From NCBI GenBank assembly GCA_023389295.1, contig JAEWEO010000013.1, positions 1 to 22,638 on the forward strand: a stretch of DNA of 22,638 nucleotides, given 5' to 3'. The position numbers were made by a program, and so were the translations under genes. Position 1 is the stretch's first letter. Every line of letters begins with the position of its first letter. The DNA is from Bacillota bacterium. GTDB taxonomy: Bacteria > Bacillota > Clostridia > Lachnospirales > Lachnospiraceae. Below the pieces are notes generated by a model. It was given only the letters and a program-made list of their open reading frames with translations. It did not search any database and had not been told where the DNA came from. This document shows, one piece after another, positions 7,958-14,826 of the stretch.

Positions 7958-8839
7958 TTGGAAGGTAAAATTATCAAAGGTATCGCTGGTTTTTATTATG
8001 TTCATACACCGGAAGAAAATAAAGTCTATGAATGCAAGGCTAAGGGGATATTTCGTAATCAGAATATAAAGCCCCTTGTTGGTGATGATGTAGAGATTGA
8101 TACCGTTGATCAACCGGAAGGTAGTGGCACCATAGTTCGGATTTTACCAAGAAAGAATGAACTTATAAGGCCTGCTGTGGCAAATGTTGACCAGGCGATG
8201 GTAATATTTGCTGCAGCAGAGCCTAATCCTAATTTGAATTTATTGGACCGCTTTTTAATCATGATGCGTAAACAGGAACTTAACACTATAGTTTGCTTTA
8301 ATAAGACGGATATTGTCTCAGAGAAGGAAATGTCTCTTTTAGAGGATACCTACAAACGATGTGGTTATAAAGTATTGTTTACCAGCATGCTTCAACAGCA
8401 CGGAATTTCGATTATGGGTGAGCTTTTGAAAGGGAAAACTACAGTATTAGCCGGACCCTCAGGTGTCGGAAAATCAACCTTTATTAATATCCTACAGCCC
8501 AAAGCTGAAATGGAAACCGGTAGTGTTAGTGAGAAGATCAAACGTGGTAAGCACACGACAAGACATTCAGAGCTAATCTATATTGAAGAGGGAACCTATG
8601 TAATGGATACACCCGGTTTTAGCTCTTTGTATATCAATGAAATAGAGAAAGAAGAATTAAAGGATTATTTTGCTGAATTTCTTGAATTTGAAGAGGAATG
8701 CCGCTTTATCGGCTGCAGCCATAGAAATGAACCTGGCTGTGGTGTTAAGAAAGCATTGAAAGAAGAGAAAATAAGTAAAGTTCGATATGAAAATTATATT
8801 TTGCTATACAATGAATTGCAGAATCATAAAAAGTATTAA
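7958..8839 (+). CDS. rsgA: Ribosome small-subunit-dependent GTPase RsgA
   Basis: Late 30S assembly GTPase. The 293-aa product shows the circularly permuted order typical of the family: an N-terminal OB-fold (about 1-75), then G4 NKTD at 115-118, G1 GPSGVGKST at 166-174, and G3 DTPG at 217-220. The C-terminal zinc knuckle has Cys248, Cys253, His255 and Cys261. I choose TTG 7958: GGAGGG (7947-7952) lies 5 nt upstream inside the last codons of prkC, so the gene starts 1 nt after the prkC stop and is probably translationally coupled to it. The frame extends back to TTG 7937 but that start has no ribosome site. B. subtilis RsgA (CpgA) is phosphorylated by PrkC, which gives the neighbourhood a functional reason. 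Confidence 0.95.
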   Translation: MEGKIIKGIAGFYYVHTPEENKVYECKAKGIFRNQNIKPLVGDDVEIDTVDQPEGSGTIVRILPRKNELIRPAVANVDQAMVIFAAAEPNPNLNLLDRFLIMMRKQELNTIVCFNKTDIVSEKEMSLLEDTYKRCGYKVLFTSMLQQHGISIMGELLKGKTTVLAGPSGVGKSTFINILQPKAEMETGSVSEKIKRGKHTTRHSELIYIEEGTYVMDTPGFSSLYINEIEKEELKDYFAEFLEFEEECRFIGCSHRNEPGCGVKKALKEEKISKVRYENYILLYNELQNHKKY

Positions 8840-8883
8840 TTTATTGTATAGGCTAATTGTACCATGAAAGGTTAGGTAATGTT

Positions 8884-9546
8884 ATGATAAAACTTGCTCC
8901 ATCAATATTGGCTGCAGATTTTAATATTCTGGGGGAGCAAATTGGTCTTCTTGAAAAAGCTGGTGTGGACTACCTTCATGTTGATGTCATGGATGGAAAA
9001 TTTGTCCCCAGCATTAGTTTTGGTATGCCATTGATAGCTTCGATCCGTAAGAATTCGAAGCTTATTTTTGATGTTCATCTAATGATTGAAGAGCCGATTC
9101 GCTATTTGGAAGAATTTAAAGCGGCTGGTGCTGATATTATTACAGTTCATGCGGAAGCCTGTACTCATTTGCACCGAACTATCTCAAAAATTAAAGAACT
9201 TGGAATGAAAGCGGGAGTTACACTAAATCCTGCAACGCCATTACATGTATTGGAATATATTCTTTCAGATCTTGATATGGTTCTGATTATGACGGTTAAT
9301 CCTGGCTATGGTGGACAGACCTTTATAGAAAATACACTTCAAAAAGTCGTAGACTTAAAGGCAATGATACAAAAAACCGGTAAGCATATTGATATCGAAG
9401 TGGATGGAGGTATTACCACCTCCAATGTCCAAAGAGTACTGGAGGCAGGAGCCAATGTAATTGTTGCGGGTACCTCGGTATTTCGAGGTGATATGGAAGA
9501 AAATATAGCAAACTTTAAACATATTTTCAAAGCTTATGAAGCATAG
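8884..9546 (+). CDS. rpe: Ribulose-phosphate 3-epimerase
   Basis: Interconverts ribulose 5-phosphate and xylulose 5-phosphate in the non-oxidative pentose phosphate pathway. The 220-aa TIM barrel has SILAADF at 7-13, HVDVMDG at 32-38 (metal ligand His32 and catalytic Asp34), DVHLMI with His65, VNPGYGGQ at 138-145 (phosphate binding), and EVDGGI with catalytic Asp174. Length and motifs are standard. I take ATG 8884, preceded by an AGG-centred site at 8874-8876 and giving MIKLAPSILA. The longer frame from TTG 8857 adds nine residues foreign to the family. It lies 44 nt after rsgA and 39 nt before thiN, in the conserved Firmicutes order. Confidence 0.96.
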   Translation: MIKLAPSILAADFNILGEQIGLLEKAGVDYLHVDVMDGKFVPSISFGMPLIASIRKNSKLIFDVHLMIEEPIRYLEEFKAAGADIITVHAEACTHLHRTISKIKELGMKAGVTLNPATPLHVLEYILSDLDMVLIMTVNPGYGGQTFIENTLQKVVDLKAMIQKTGKHIDIEVDGGITTSNVQRVLEAGANVIVAGTSVFRGDMEENIANFKHIFKAYEA

Positions 9547-9585
9547 GGCAATTTGTTTATTTGGATGAAATAAGGTGATGCGTAT

Positions 9586-10245
9586 ATGGAGAATATAGAC
9601 AGTAAAATTTTAATTGTTACCGGCGGTTTAATCGAAGAGAATTTCCTTGCAGAACGTGTAAGTAAAGTAAACTACTCTACCATTATAGCTGCAGATCATG
9701 GACTTATGGTAGCGGATCGATTAAAGTTACCTGTTGATTATATTGTTGGTGATTTTGATTCTGTTTCTGCTGAAATTCTTGAAAAGTATCGTGGTAAATC
9801 AACGCCGATTGAAACTTTTCCAACGGAGAAGGACAAGACGGATACTCAAATTGCCCTCGAGCTTGCTTTAATGCTTAATCCTAGTGCTGTTGATATTGTC
9901 GGAGCAACAGGTAGCAGGTTGGATCATGTGCTAGGTAATATTCATCTATTGGTACTGCCGTTGCAGCTTGGAATATCGGCATGTCTTATTGATGCTAGAA
10001 ATAAAATATATCTAAGAAAAGAAAACTTTAAAATCAGAAAAGAAAGTCAATTTGGTAATTATGTATCTTTGTTACCTTTTAGTGATAGAGTAGTCGGACT
10101 AACCCTAACAGGGTTTAAATATCCTCTCAATCACATTATTCTTTCATCAGGAAACAGTTTGGGCATCAGCAATGAAATTGTTGAAGAAGAGGCTGTTGTT
10201 GAATTGAACGAAGGTGTTTTGTTAGTTATTGAATCAAGGGATTAA
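9586..10245 (+). CDS. thiN: Thiamine diphosphokinase
   Basis: Transfers pyrophosphate from ATP to thiamine, making thiamine diphosphate, the cofactor of transketolase and pyruvate-converting enzymes. In the 219-aa product the catalytic N-terminal domain has GDFDS at 55-59 (Asp residues binding Mg-ATP), EKDKTD at 81-86, and GATGSRLDH at 106-114. The beta-rich C-terminal domain (about 140-219) shapes the thiamine pocket at the dimer interface. AAGGTGATG (9572-9580) is the ribosome site for ATG 9586. In Bacillus this operon ends with thiN and rpmB is next to it. Here rpmB is absent and ychF follows after 108 nt. Confidence 0.94.
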   Translation: MENIDSKILIVTGGLIEENFLAERVSKVNYSTIIAADHGLMVADRLKLPVDYIVGDFDSVSAEILEKYRGKSTPIETFPTEKDKTDTQIALELALMLNPSAVDIVGATGSRLDHVLGNIHLLVLPLQLGISACLIDARNKIYLRKENFKIRKESQFGNYVSLLPFSDRVVGLTLTGFKYPLNHIILSSGNSLGISNEIVEEEAVVELNEGVLLVIESRD

Positions 10246-10291
10246 AGGCATTTTGAGAAATAATTTGTCATCATAAAAAGTAAAATATGAG

Positions 10292-10321
10292 ATGGAATTC
10301 ATTAGTAAATTCGAATTTCAT
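10292..10321 (+). terminator. Weak AT-rich hairpin after thiN
   Basis: ATGGAATTC (10292-10300) pairs with GAATTTCAT (10313-10321) with one G-U pair and a 12-nt loop, and the 3' arm runs into a short T-run (10321-10325). The stem is low in GC, so this is at best a weak or partial terminator between thiN and ychF. It could equally be a leader hairpin of ychF. Confidence 0.25.
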
Positions 10322-10353
10322 TTTTATCATTGTAAATAAGGAAGGAAAAACAA

Positions 10354-11451
10354 ATGAAATTAGGTATCGTAGGCTTACCCAATGTTGGTAAGAGCACACT
10401 TTTTAATTCGCTCACGAAAGCAGGAGCAGAATCTGCTAATTACCCATTCTGTACCATAGATCCGAATGTAGGTATTGTTCCGGTTCCGGATGAAAGATTG
10501 AAAGTATTAGGAGATTTATATCAAACAGAAAAGGTAATCCCTGCAACGATTGAATTTGTTGATATTGCGGGACTGGTAAAAGGTGCATCCAAAGGAGAAG
10601 GACTTGGCAATCAGTTTCTTTCTAATATTAGAGAGGTGGATGCAATTGTACATGTTGTACGCTGCTTTGATGATCCCAATGTCATTCACGTAGACGGTTG
10701 TGTAGATCCTTTGCGTGATATCGAGACAATTAACTTAGAATTAATCTTTTCTGACTTGGAAATTTTAGAACGTAGAATTTCTAAAACAGCAAAAGGTGCT
10801 AAGAACGATAAAACCCTTGCGAAGGAACTTGAACTGTTGCAACGTCTTAAGACACATTTAGAGGAGGGGCAGTTGGCAAAAACCTTCCAAACAAATGATG
10901 ATGAAGAGCAACAATTCTTTAATGAATATAATCTGTTAACAGCAAAGCCGGTTATCTATGCATCAAATGTAAAGGATGATGATTTGGCAGATGACGGCGT
11001 GAATAATGAATATGTTCAGATTGTTCGTAAATTCGCTGAGCAGGAGAATTCAGAAGTCTTTGTCATCTGTGCTCAGATTGAGCAGGAGATTGCTGAGCTT
11101 GAGGAAGATGAAAAAAGAATGTTCTTAGAAGAACTTGGCTTAAAGGAATCCGGTTTGGAGAAGCTAATCAAAGCAAGTTATCATATCCTTGGATTAATCA
11201 GTTATCTGACAGCAGGACCGAAGGAAACAAGAGCTTGGACGATTAAAGTGGGTACAAAAGCACCTCAGGCAGCGGGAAAGATTCATTCTGATTTTGAGCG
11301 AGGATTTATAAGAGCAGAAATCGTAAGTTATCATAACCTAGTTGAATGTGGAAATTATAATGCTGCTAAGGAAAAAGGTCTTGTACGCTCCGAAGGTAAG
11401 GAATATGTAGTACAGGATGGCGATGTTGTATTGTTCCGTTTCAATGTATAA
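10354..11451 (+). CDS. ychF: Redox-regulated ATPase YchF (Obg-related)
   Basis: P-loop NTPase of the Obg family that binds ribosomes and hydrolyses ATP, linked to translation control and oxidative stress. The 365-aa product has Walker A GLPNVGKST at 7-15, the DIAGLVKGASKGEG switch region at 70-83, a helical coiled-coil insertion (about 125-195), and a C-terminal TGS domain (about 278-365) with the conserved HSDFERGFIRAE segment at 311-322. The nucleotide-specificity motif reads NVKD at 205-208, where the family usually has N-x-x-E. It is not a canonical GTPase NKxD, so ATP use is still expected. AAGGAAGG (10338-10345) precedes ATG 10354. Its place between thiN and lgt is not the usual one. 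Confidence 0.96.
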   Translation: MKLGIVGLPNVGKSTLFNSLTKAGAESANYPFCTIDPNVGIVPVPDERLKVLGDLYQTEKVIPATIEFVDIAGLVKGASKGEGLGNQFLSNIREVDAIVHVVRCFDDPNVIHVDGCVDPLRDIETINLELIFSDLEILERRISKTAKGAKNDKTLAKELELLQRLKTHLEEGQLAKTFQTNDDEEQQFFNEYNLLTAKPVIYASNVKDDDLADDGVNNEYVQIVRKFAEQENSEVFVICAQIEQEIAELEEDEKRMFLEELGLKESGLEKLIKASYHILGLISYLTAGPKETRAWTIKVGTKAPQAAGKIHSDFERGFIRAEIVSYHNLVECGNYNAAKEKGLVRSEGKEYVVQDGDVVLFRFNV

Positions 11452-11521
11452 GTAGAATTGTAGTGGGATATAGTAAAGCAGATGTTAACTATGTCAAAAG
11501 CAATTGGAAAGTGGTGGTAAT

Positions 11522-12463
11522 TTGCACGTATTATTAAGTACCAATATTAATTTTCCGAATCTCGGTATTGAACTTAAGAATGTAGCCTCCGGTTTTGATA
11601 TCTTTGGATTTCATATCGCCTTTTATGGAGTTGTAATCGGAATTGGTATGCTACTTGGATGGCTCATGGCTGAATGGGTAGCTCGCAGAACCGGACAGAA
11701 TCCTGAATTTTATTTGGATTTTGCCTTAGTGGCAATTATCATATCTGTCATTGGAGCGAGAGCATATTATGTTGCATTTGCATGGGATGAATTCTCTCAT
11801 GACCCTTTGTCGGCCTTTAATATCAGAACTGGTGGATTGGCAATCTATGGCGGCATAATTGCAGCGGTTCTAACTGCAATTATCTATGCAAAAATTAAAA
11901 AGTATTCTTTCTGGTTGTTAGCTGATACCGCATGTATTGGACTAATTACAGGACAAATTGTTGGTAGATGGGGAAACTTTTTTAATAGGGAAGCTTTTGG
12001 TAAATACACAGACGGACTTTTTGCGATGCAACTAGACCGTAGTGCTGTAGAAAATATATTTCAAAAATCGGTTTCAGAAGCAAAGTTGCAGGAAATTTAT
12101 GCAGGAAAGTCCGCAGCCCTCGACCGAATTCTGGAGATTAGAAATAATATCGTAACCGTAGATGGAATAGAGTATATTCAGGTGCATCCTACCTTTTTAT
12201 ATGAATCCGTTTGGAATCTATGTTTGCTTATTTTCTTATTTTTCTATACAAAGCATAAGAAATTCGATGGTGAAGTTATGCTGTTATATTTGGCAGGATA
12301 TGGTTTGGGCCGTGTATGGATGGAGGGGTTGCGTACGGATCAACTCTTCTTGTGGGGAACACCTTTTGCTGTTTCTCAAATATTATCAGCTTTGATTGTA
12401 ATCGCTGCAGTAGTATTGATTGTTTATAAAAGGAAAAAAAATACAAGAGTAAAGCATAGATAA
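11522..12463 (+). CDS. lgt: Prolipoprotein diacylglyceryl transferase
   Basis: Integral membrane enzyme that attaches diacylglycerol from phosphatidylglycerol to the lipobox cysteine of prolipoproteins. The 313-aa product has about seven hydrophobic helices. The family signature GRWGNFFNREAFG is at 148-160, including the essential Arg149. RTGGLAIYGG at 102-111 corresponds to the HGGL region. HPTFLYES is at 222-229 and GRVWMEGLRTDQL at 263-275. It ends in a basic cytoplasmic tail. A soluble, charged extracytoplasmic insertion (about 172-215) separates the signature from HPT. The start is uncertain: TTG 11522 follows GGTGG (11513-11517) closely, while the alternative TTG 11504 has no ribosome site. 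The strong terminator 100 nt downstream ends this transcript. Confidence 0.94.
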   Translation: MHVLLSTNINFPNLGIELKNVASGFDIFGFHIAFYGVVIGIGMLLGWLMAEWVARRTGQNPEFYLDFALVAIIISVIGARAYYVAFAWDEFSHDPLSAFNIRTGGLAIYGGIIAAVLTAIIYAKIKKYSFWLLADTACIGLITGQIVGRWGNFFNREAFGKYTDGLFAMQLDRSAVENIFQKSVSEAKLQEIYAGKSAALDRILEIRNNIVTVDGIEYIQVHPTFLYESVWNLCLLIFLFFYTKHKKFDGEVMLLYLAGYGLGRVWMEGLRTDQLFLWGTPFAVSQILSALIVIAAVVLIVYKRKKNTRVKHR

Positions 12464-12565
12464 GATTGAATTGGGACTATTTTCCCATTTCCTTACATTT
12501 GACTATATGTTGACATATTTTGTTCGATTTACAATTAATACACAATATCTTGTGATAATAAATCG

Positions 12566-12615
12566 AAATAGCTCAGAAACCCTTAAAAAATAAGGTTTTC
12601 TGAGCTATTTTTTTT
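12566..12615 (+). terminator. Strong intrinsic terminator after lgt
   Basis: Arms 12566-12585 and 12591-12610 are complementary over 20 positions with a single mismatch (C12580), closing a 5-nt A-only loop, and the 3' arm continues into an eight-T run at 12608-12615. This is a textbook rho-independent terminator on the + strand. It separates the def-lgt block from the mraZ promoter, which begins 11 nt later. Confidence 0.93.
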
Positions 12616-12625
12616 GATTTCATAC

Positions 12626-12654
12626 TTGATAAATTCCCAAAACTAATATAAAAT
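12626..12654 (+). promoter_or_regulatory. Sigma-A promoter of the mraZ/dcw operon
   Basis: TTGATA (12626-12631) and TAAAAT (12649-12654) are separated by exactly 17 nt, each one mismatch from consensus. The expected transcription start is about 12661, directly at the edge of the AAGTGG repeat array. The position just after a strong terminator and before mraZ makes this the main dcw promoter. Confidence 0.75.
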
Positions 12655-12662
12655 GTACCTAT

Positions 12663-12709
12663 AAGTGGAGCAAAGTGGTGTGAAGTGGAGCAAAAAACCA
12701 TAAAAGTGG
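12663..12709 (+). promoter_or_regulatory. MraZ operator: four AAGTGG boxes
   Basis: AAGTGG occurs at 12663, 12673 and 12683 (exact 10-nt period) and again at 12704 (21 nt on, about two helical turns). Copies 1 and 3 share the extended form AAGTGGAGCA. MraZ proteins are known to bind tandem G-rich boxes of this kind near their own promoter and repress it; the form described in Mollicutes is AAAGTG followed by a four-base spacer. Here the boxes lie immediately downstream of the -10 and overlap the predicted transcription start and leader, so repression by blocking polymerase is the natural reading. Confidence 0.85.
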
Positions 12710-12761
12710 TGGACAAGCTCATATGCTACTGACAAAGCGAAGGATAAAGAAGGTGCAGCCA

Positions 12762-13190
12762 ATGTTCATGGGTGAATATGATCACTCGATCGATTCAAAG
12801 GGTAGAATTATCATACCATCTAAATTTCGGGAAGATCTCGGAGATGAATTCGTAATCACTCTGGGTTTGGATGGGTGTTTATTTGTATACCCTCAAAATG
12901 AATGGCAAGCATTTTCTGAAAGCTTAGCAAAGCTTCCGGGAACGAAAGAAGCAAGACAGCTGCAACGTTATTTTTTGGCAAGAGCGGCTGCATGTGAAGC
13001 GGATAAACAGGGAAGAATACTAATACCTGCAAAATTACGTGAAAGCGCTGGATTAGATAAGGATATCGTTTTTGTCGGAGTTCTCAACAAAATCGAAATC
13101 TGGAGTAAGGAACGCTGGGATAACAATAACAATTATGATGATGTTGATGCAATTGCAGAGCATATGTCACAGTATGGTATCAGCTTTTAA
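12762..13190 (+). CDS. mraZ: Division/cell wall cluster transcriptional repressor MraZ
   Basis: The 142-aa protein is built from two SpoVT/AbrB-like DNA-binding swapped-hairpin domains, each with the signature D-x-K/Q-G-R: Asp11-Arg15 (DSKGR) and Asp81-Arg85 (DKQGR), followed by IPSKFR and IPAKLR. MraZ forms ring-shaped oligomers that bind tandem boxes in front of its own gene and control the dcw operon. ATG 12762 is chosen because AGAAGGTG (about 12748-12754) precedes it and MFMGEYDHSID is the family start. The frame extends back to ATG 12723 without a ribosome site. The operator array lies 53-99 nt upstream. Confidence 0.97.
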   Translation: MFMGEYDHSIDSKGRIIIPSKFREDLGDEFVITLGLDGCLFVYPQNEWQAFSESLAKLPGTKEARQLQRYFLARAAACEADKQGRILIPAKLRESAGLDKDIVFVGVLNKIEIWSKERWDNNNNYDDVDAIAEHMSQYGISF

Positions 13191-13213
13191 CTTATATTCG
13201 GCTTGAAGATTTC

Positions 13214-13237
13214 TAACTATGCTAATTAGCTAGGTTA
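13214..13237. repeat. Interrupted dyad upstream of rsmH
   Basis: GCTAATTAGC (13221-13230) is a perfect 10-bp palindrome, flanked at equal distance by TAAC (13214-13217) and GTTA (13234-13237). The 24-bp dyad ends 3 nt before the GGAGG ribosome site (13240-13244) of rsmH. It could be a protein site or a small hairpin affecting rsmH translation. No function is known to me. Confidence 0.3.
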
Positions 13238-13251
13238 ATGGAGGTTATGCA

Positions 13252-14190
13252 ATGGCATTTGAACATAAATCAGTTTTATTGGAAGAAACAATAGAATATT
13301 TGAACATAAAACCGGATGGGATATATGTGGACGGTACACTTGGAGGCGGAGGTCATTCCTACGAGATAGCAAAGCGTCTTACGAGTGGAAGGTTAATCGG
13401 TATTGATCAGGATGAAGCTGCAATTGCTGCAGCGGGTGAACGCCTGAAAGAGTTTGGAGACAAAGTAACTATTGTAAGAAGTAATTACTGCGATATGAAG
13501 CAGGTACTAAAGAATTTATCCATTGATAAGGTGGATGGAATTTTACTGGATCTTGGAGTTTCTTCCTATCAACTGGACACCCCGGAGAGAGGGTTTTCCT
13601 ATAAGGAGGATGCACCTCTGGATATGAGAATGGATACAAGGAATTCAAAAACTGCAAAGGATATCGTAAATACCTATGGAGAAATGGAACTGTTTCGTAT
13701 GATTCGGGATTACGGGGAAGACAATTTTGCAAAGAACATTGCGAAGCATATTGTGCGAATGAGAGAAGAAAAACCGTTAGAGACAACCTTTGAACTTGTC
13801 GAAGCCATTAAAGCAGCAATTCCGATGAAACTAAGAGTCAATACAGGACATCCTGCAAAACGTACATTTCAGGCAATACGAATTGAACTTAACAATGAAC
13901 TTGATGTACTTAAGAATACTTTACAGGATATGATTGAATTATTAGCTTTTGATGGACGACTTTGTATCATCACCTTCCACTCCTTAGAGGATCGGATTGT
14001 AAAATCCAGTTTTAAATTAAATGAGAATCCTTGTACTTGCCCTCCGAATTTTCCGGTCTGCATTTGTGGACAAGTATCAAAAGGACGGGTGATTTCCAGA
14101 AAACCCATTCTTCCTACAGAGGAGGAACTTAATTACAATAAAAGATCAAAAAGTGCAAAACTAAGAGTTTTTGAAAGAAACGAAAGATAA
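13252..14190 (+). CDS. rsmH: 16S rRNA (cytosine-1402-N4)-methyltransferase RsmH
   Basis: SAM-dependent enzyme methylating N4 of C1402 in the 30S P site; formerly MraW. The 312-aa product has the SAM loop DGTLGGGGHS at 27-36, GIDQD at 50-54, DLGVSS at 100-105, PERGFSY at 111-117, LDMRMD at 123-128 and TFHSLEDR at 241-248. An unusual detail is a cysteine cluster near the C-terminus, Cys261, Cys263, Cys270 and Cys272 (C-x-C-x6-C-x-C), that could bind a metal. ATG 13252 follows GGAGG at 13240-13244. It stands directly after mraZ and before the ftsL-like gene, the standard dcw order. Confidence 0.97.
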   Translation: MAFEHKSVLLEETIEYLNIKPDGIYVDGTLGGGGHSYEIAKRLTSGRLIGIDQDEAAIAAAGERLKEFGDKVTIVRSNYCDMKQVLKNLSIDKVDGILLDLGVSSYQLDTPERGFSYKEDAPLDMRMDTRNSKTAKDIVNTYGEMELFRMIRDYGEDNFAKNIAKHIVRMREEKPLETTFELVEAIKAAIPMKLRVNTGHPAKRTFQAIRIELNNELDVLKNTLQDMIELLAFDGRLCIITFHSLEDRIVKSSFKLNENPCTCPPNFPVCICGQVSKGRVISRKPILPTEEELNYNKRSKSAKLRVFERNER

Positions 14191-14312
14191 GAAAAGTACA
14201 GAGGATAAGTAACTCAGACAACATATTTCATAATTTGCTAGAAATTGTGTTGTTATGAATCAAAGATGGCAATCATCATGACATAAAGAGCTTGAAAGAG
14301 GGGTTTTCTTGC

Positions 14313-14798
14313 ATGGAGGCAAAGAAGAGACAATATTATAAAGAGAATATGAGGACAAGCTATATTGAGGGTAATACTGCGCGTAAGCTTGCGGTTGTTC
14401 CAGATTATGACCGTGAAGTACAGCCCATAAGAAGACCCTCGCCCCGAAAACAGGAGCGTAAACAACCAAAGGCTTTTTCCGGAATTAATTTTGCATCCCT
14501 GCTTGTGCTTACGGTTGCGATTGCTGCAACTGTATTTGTATGCGCGGATTATTTGAAGCTTCAAACAGAAGTTACCAAGATGGAAAAATCAATAAAAACG
14601 ATGGAAAAAGGTCTTACTGCTTTGACCAATGAAAATGATGCTGCTTATGCTGTAATAAATACAGCTTATGATTTAGATTATGTTTATAAAGTGGCAGTAG
14701 AGGAACTGGGCATGGTATATCCTAATAACAACGAGGTGATTACCTATGAAGGTAGTGATGAAGGTTATGTAAGACAATATGAAGATATACCGGATTAA
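14313..14798 (+). CDS. ftsL: FtsL-like cell division protein
   Basis: A 161-aa bitopic protein: a basic cytoplasmic N-terminus (1-57, rich in Arg/Lys/Pro), one membrane helix (about 59-78), then an extracytoplasmic heptad-like segment (about 80-108), and an acidic C-terminal tail (about 140-161). This architecture plus the position between rsmH and the PBP genes is what identifies FtsL, whose sequence is poorly conserved. FtsL partners DivIC/FtsB and activates the FtsW-PBP septal synthase. ATG 14313 is preceded by GAGGGG (14298-14303). The frame could start at TTG 14292, but that would bury the ribosome site. The cytoplasmic part is longer than in many FtsL proteins. Confidence 0.7.
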   Translation: MEAKKRQYYKENMRTSYIEGNTARKLAVVPDYDREVQPIRRPSPRKQERKQPKAFSGINFASLLVLTVAIAATVFVCADYLKLQTEVTKMEKSIKTMEKGLTALTNENDAAYAVINTAYDLDYVYKVAVEELGMVYPNNNEVITYEGSDEGYVRQYEDIPD

Positions 14799-14826
14799 CC
14801 CCAAAGAGTATATGAGGTAAAATACA

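Noticed and set aside
12510..12538. TTGACA at 12510-12515 as a promoter before the terminator
   Set aside because: No acceptable -10 at 16-18 nt; any transcript would end at the 12566-12615 terminator. A GATAAT at 12554 is too far.
12723..12761. Earlier ATG start for mraZ at 12723
   Set aside because: It lacks a ribosome site and adds a basic 13-residue extension not seen in the family; ATG 12762 fits both criteria.
13469..13786. 105-codon open frame on the - strand
   Set aside because: It lies entirely inside rsmH, whose protein motifs are unambiguous, and shows no recognisable family or ribosome site.
14253..14564. 103-codon open frame on the - strand overlapping the ftsL-like gene
   Set aside because: No conserved motif and no ribosome site; the + strand frame has the expected FtsL architecture and synteny.
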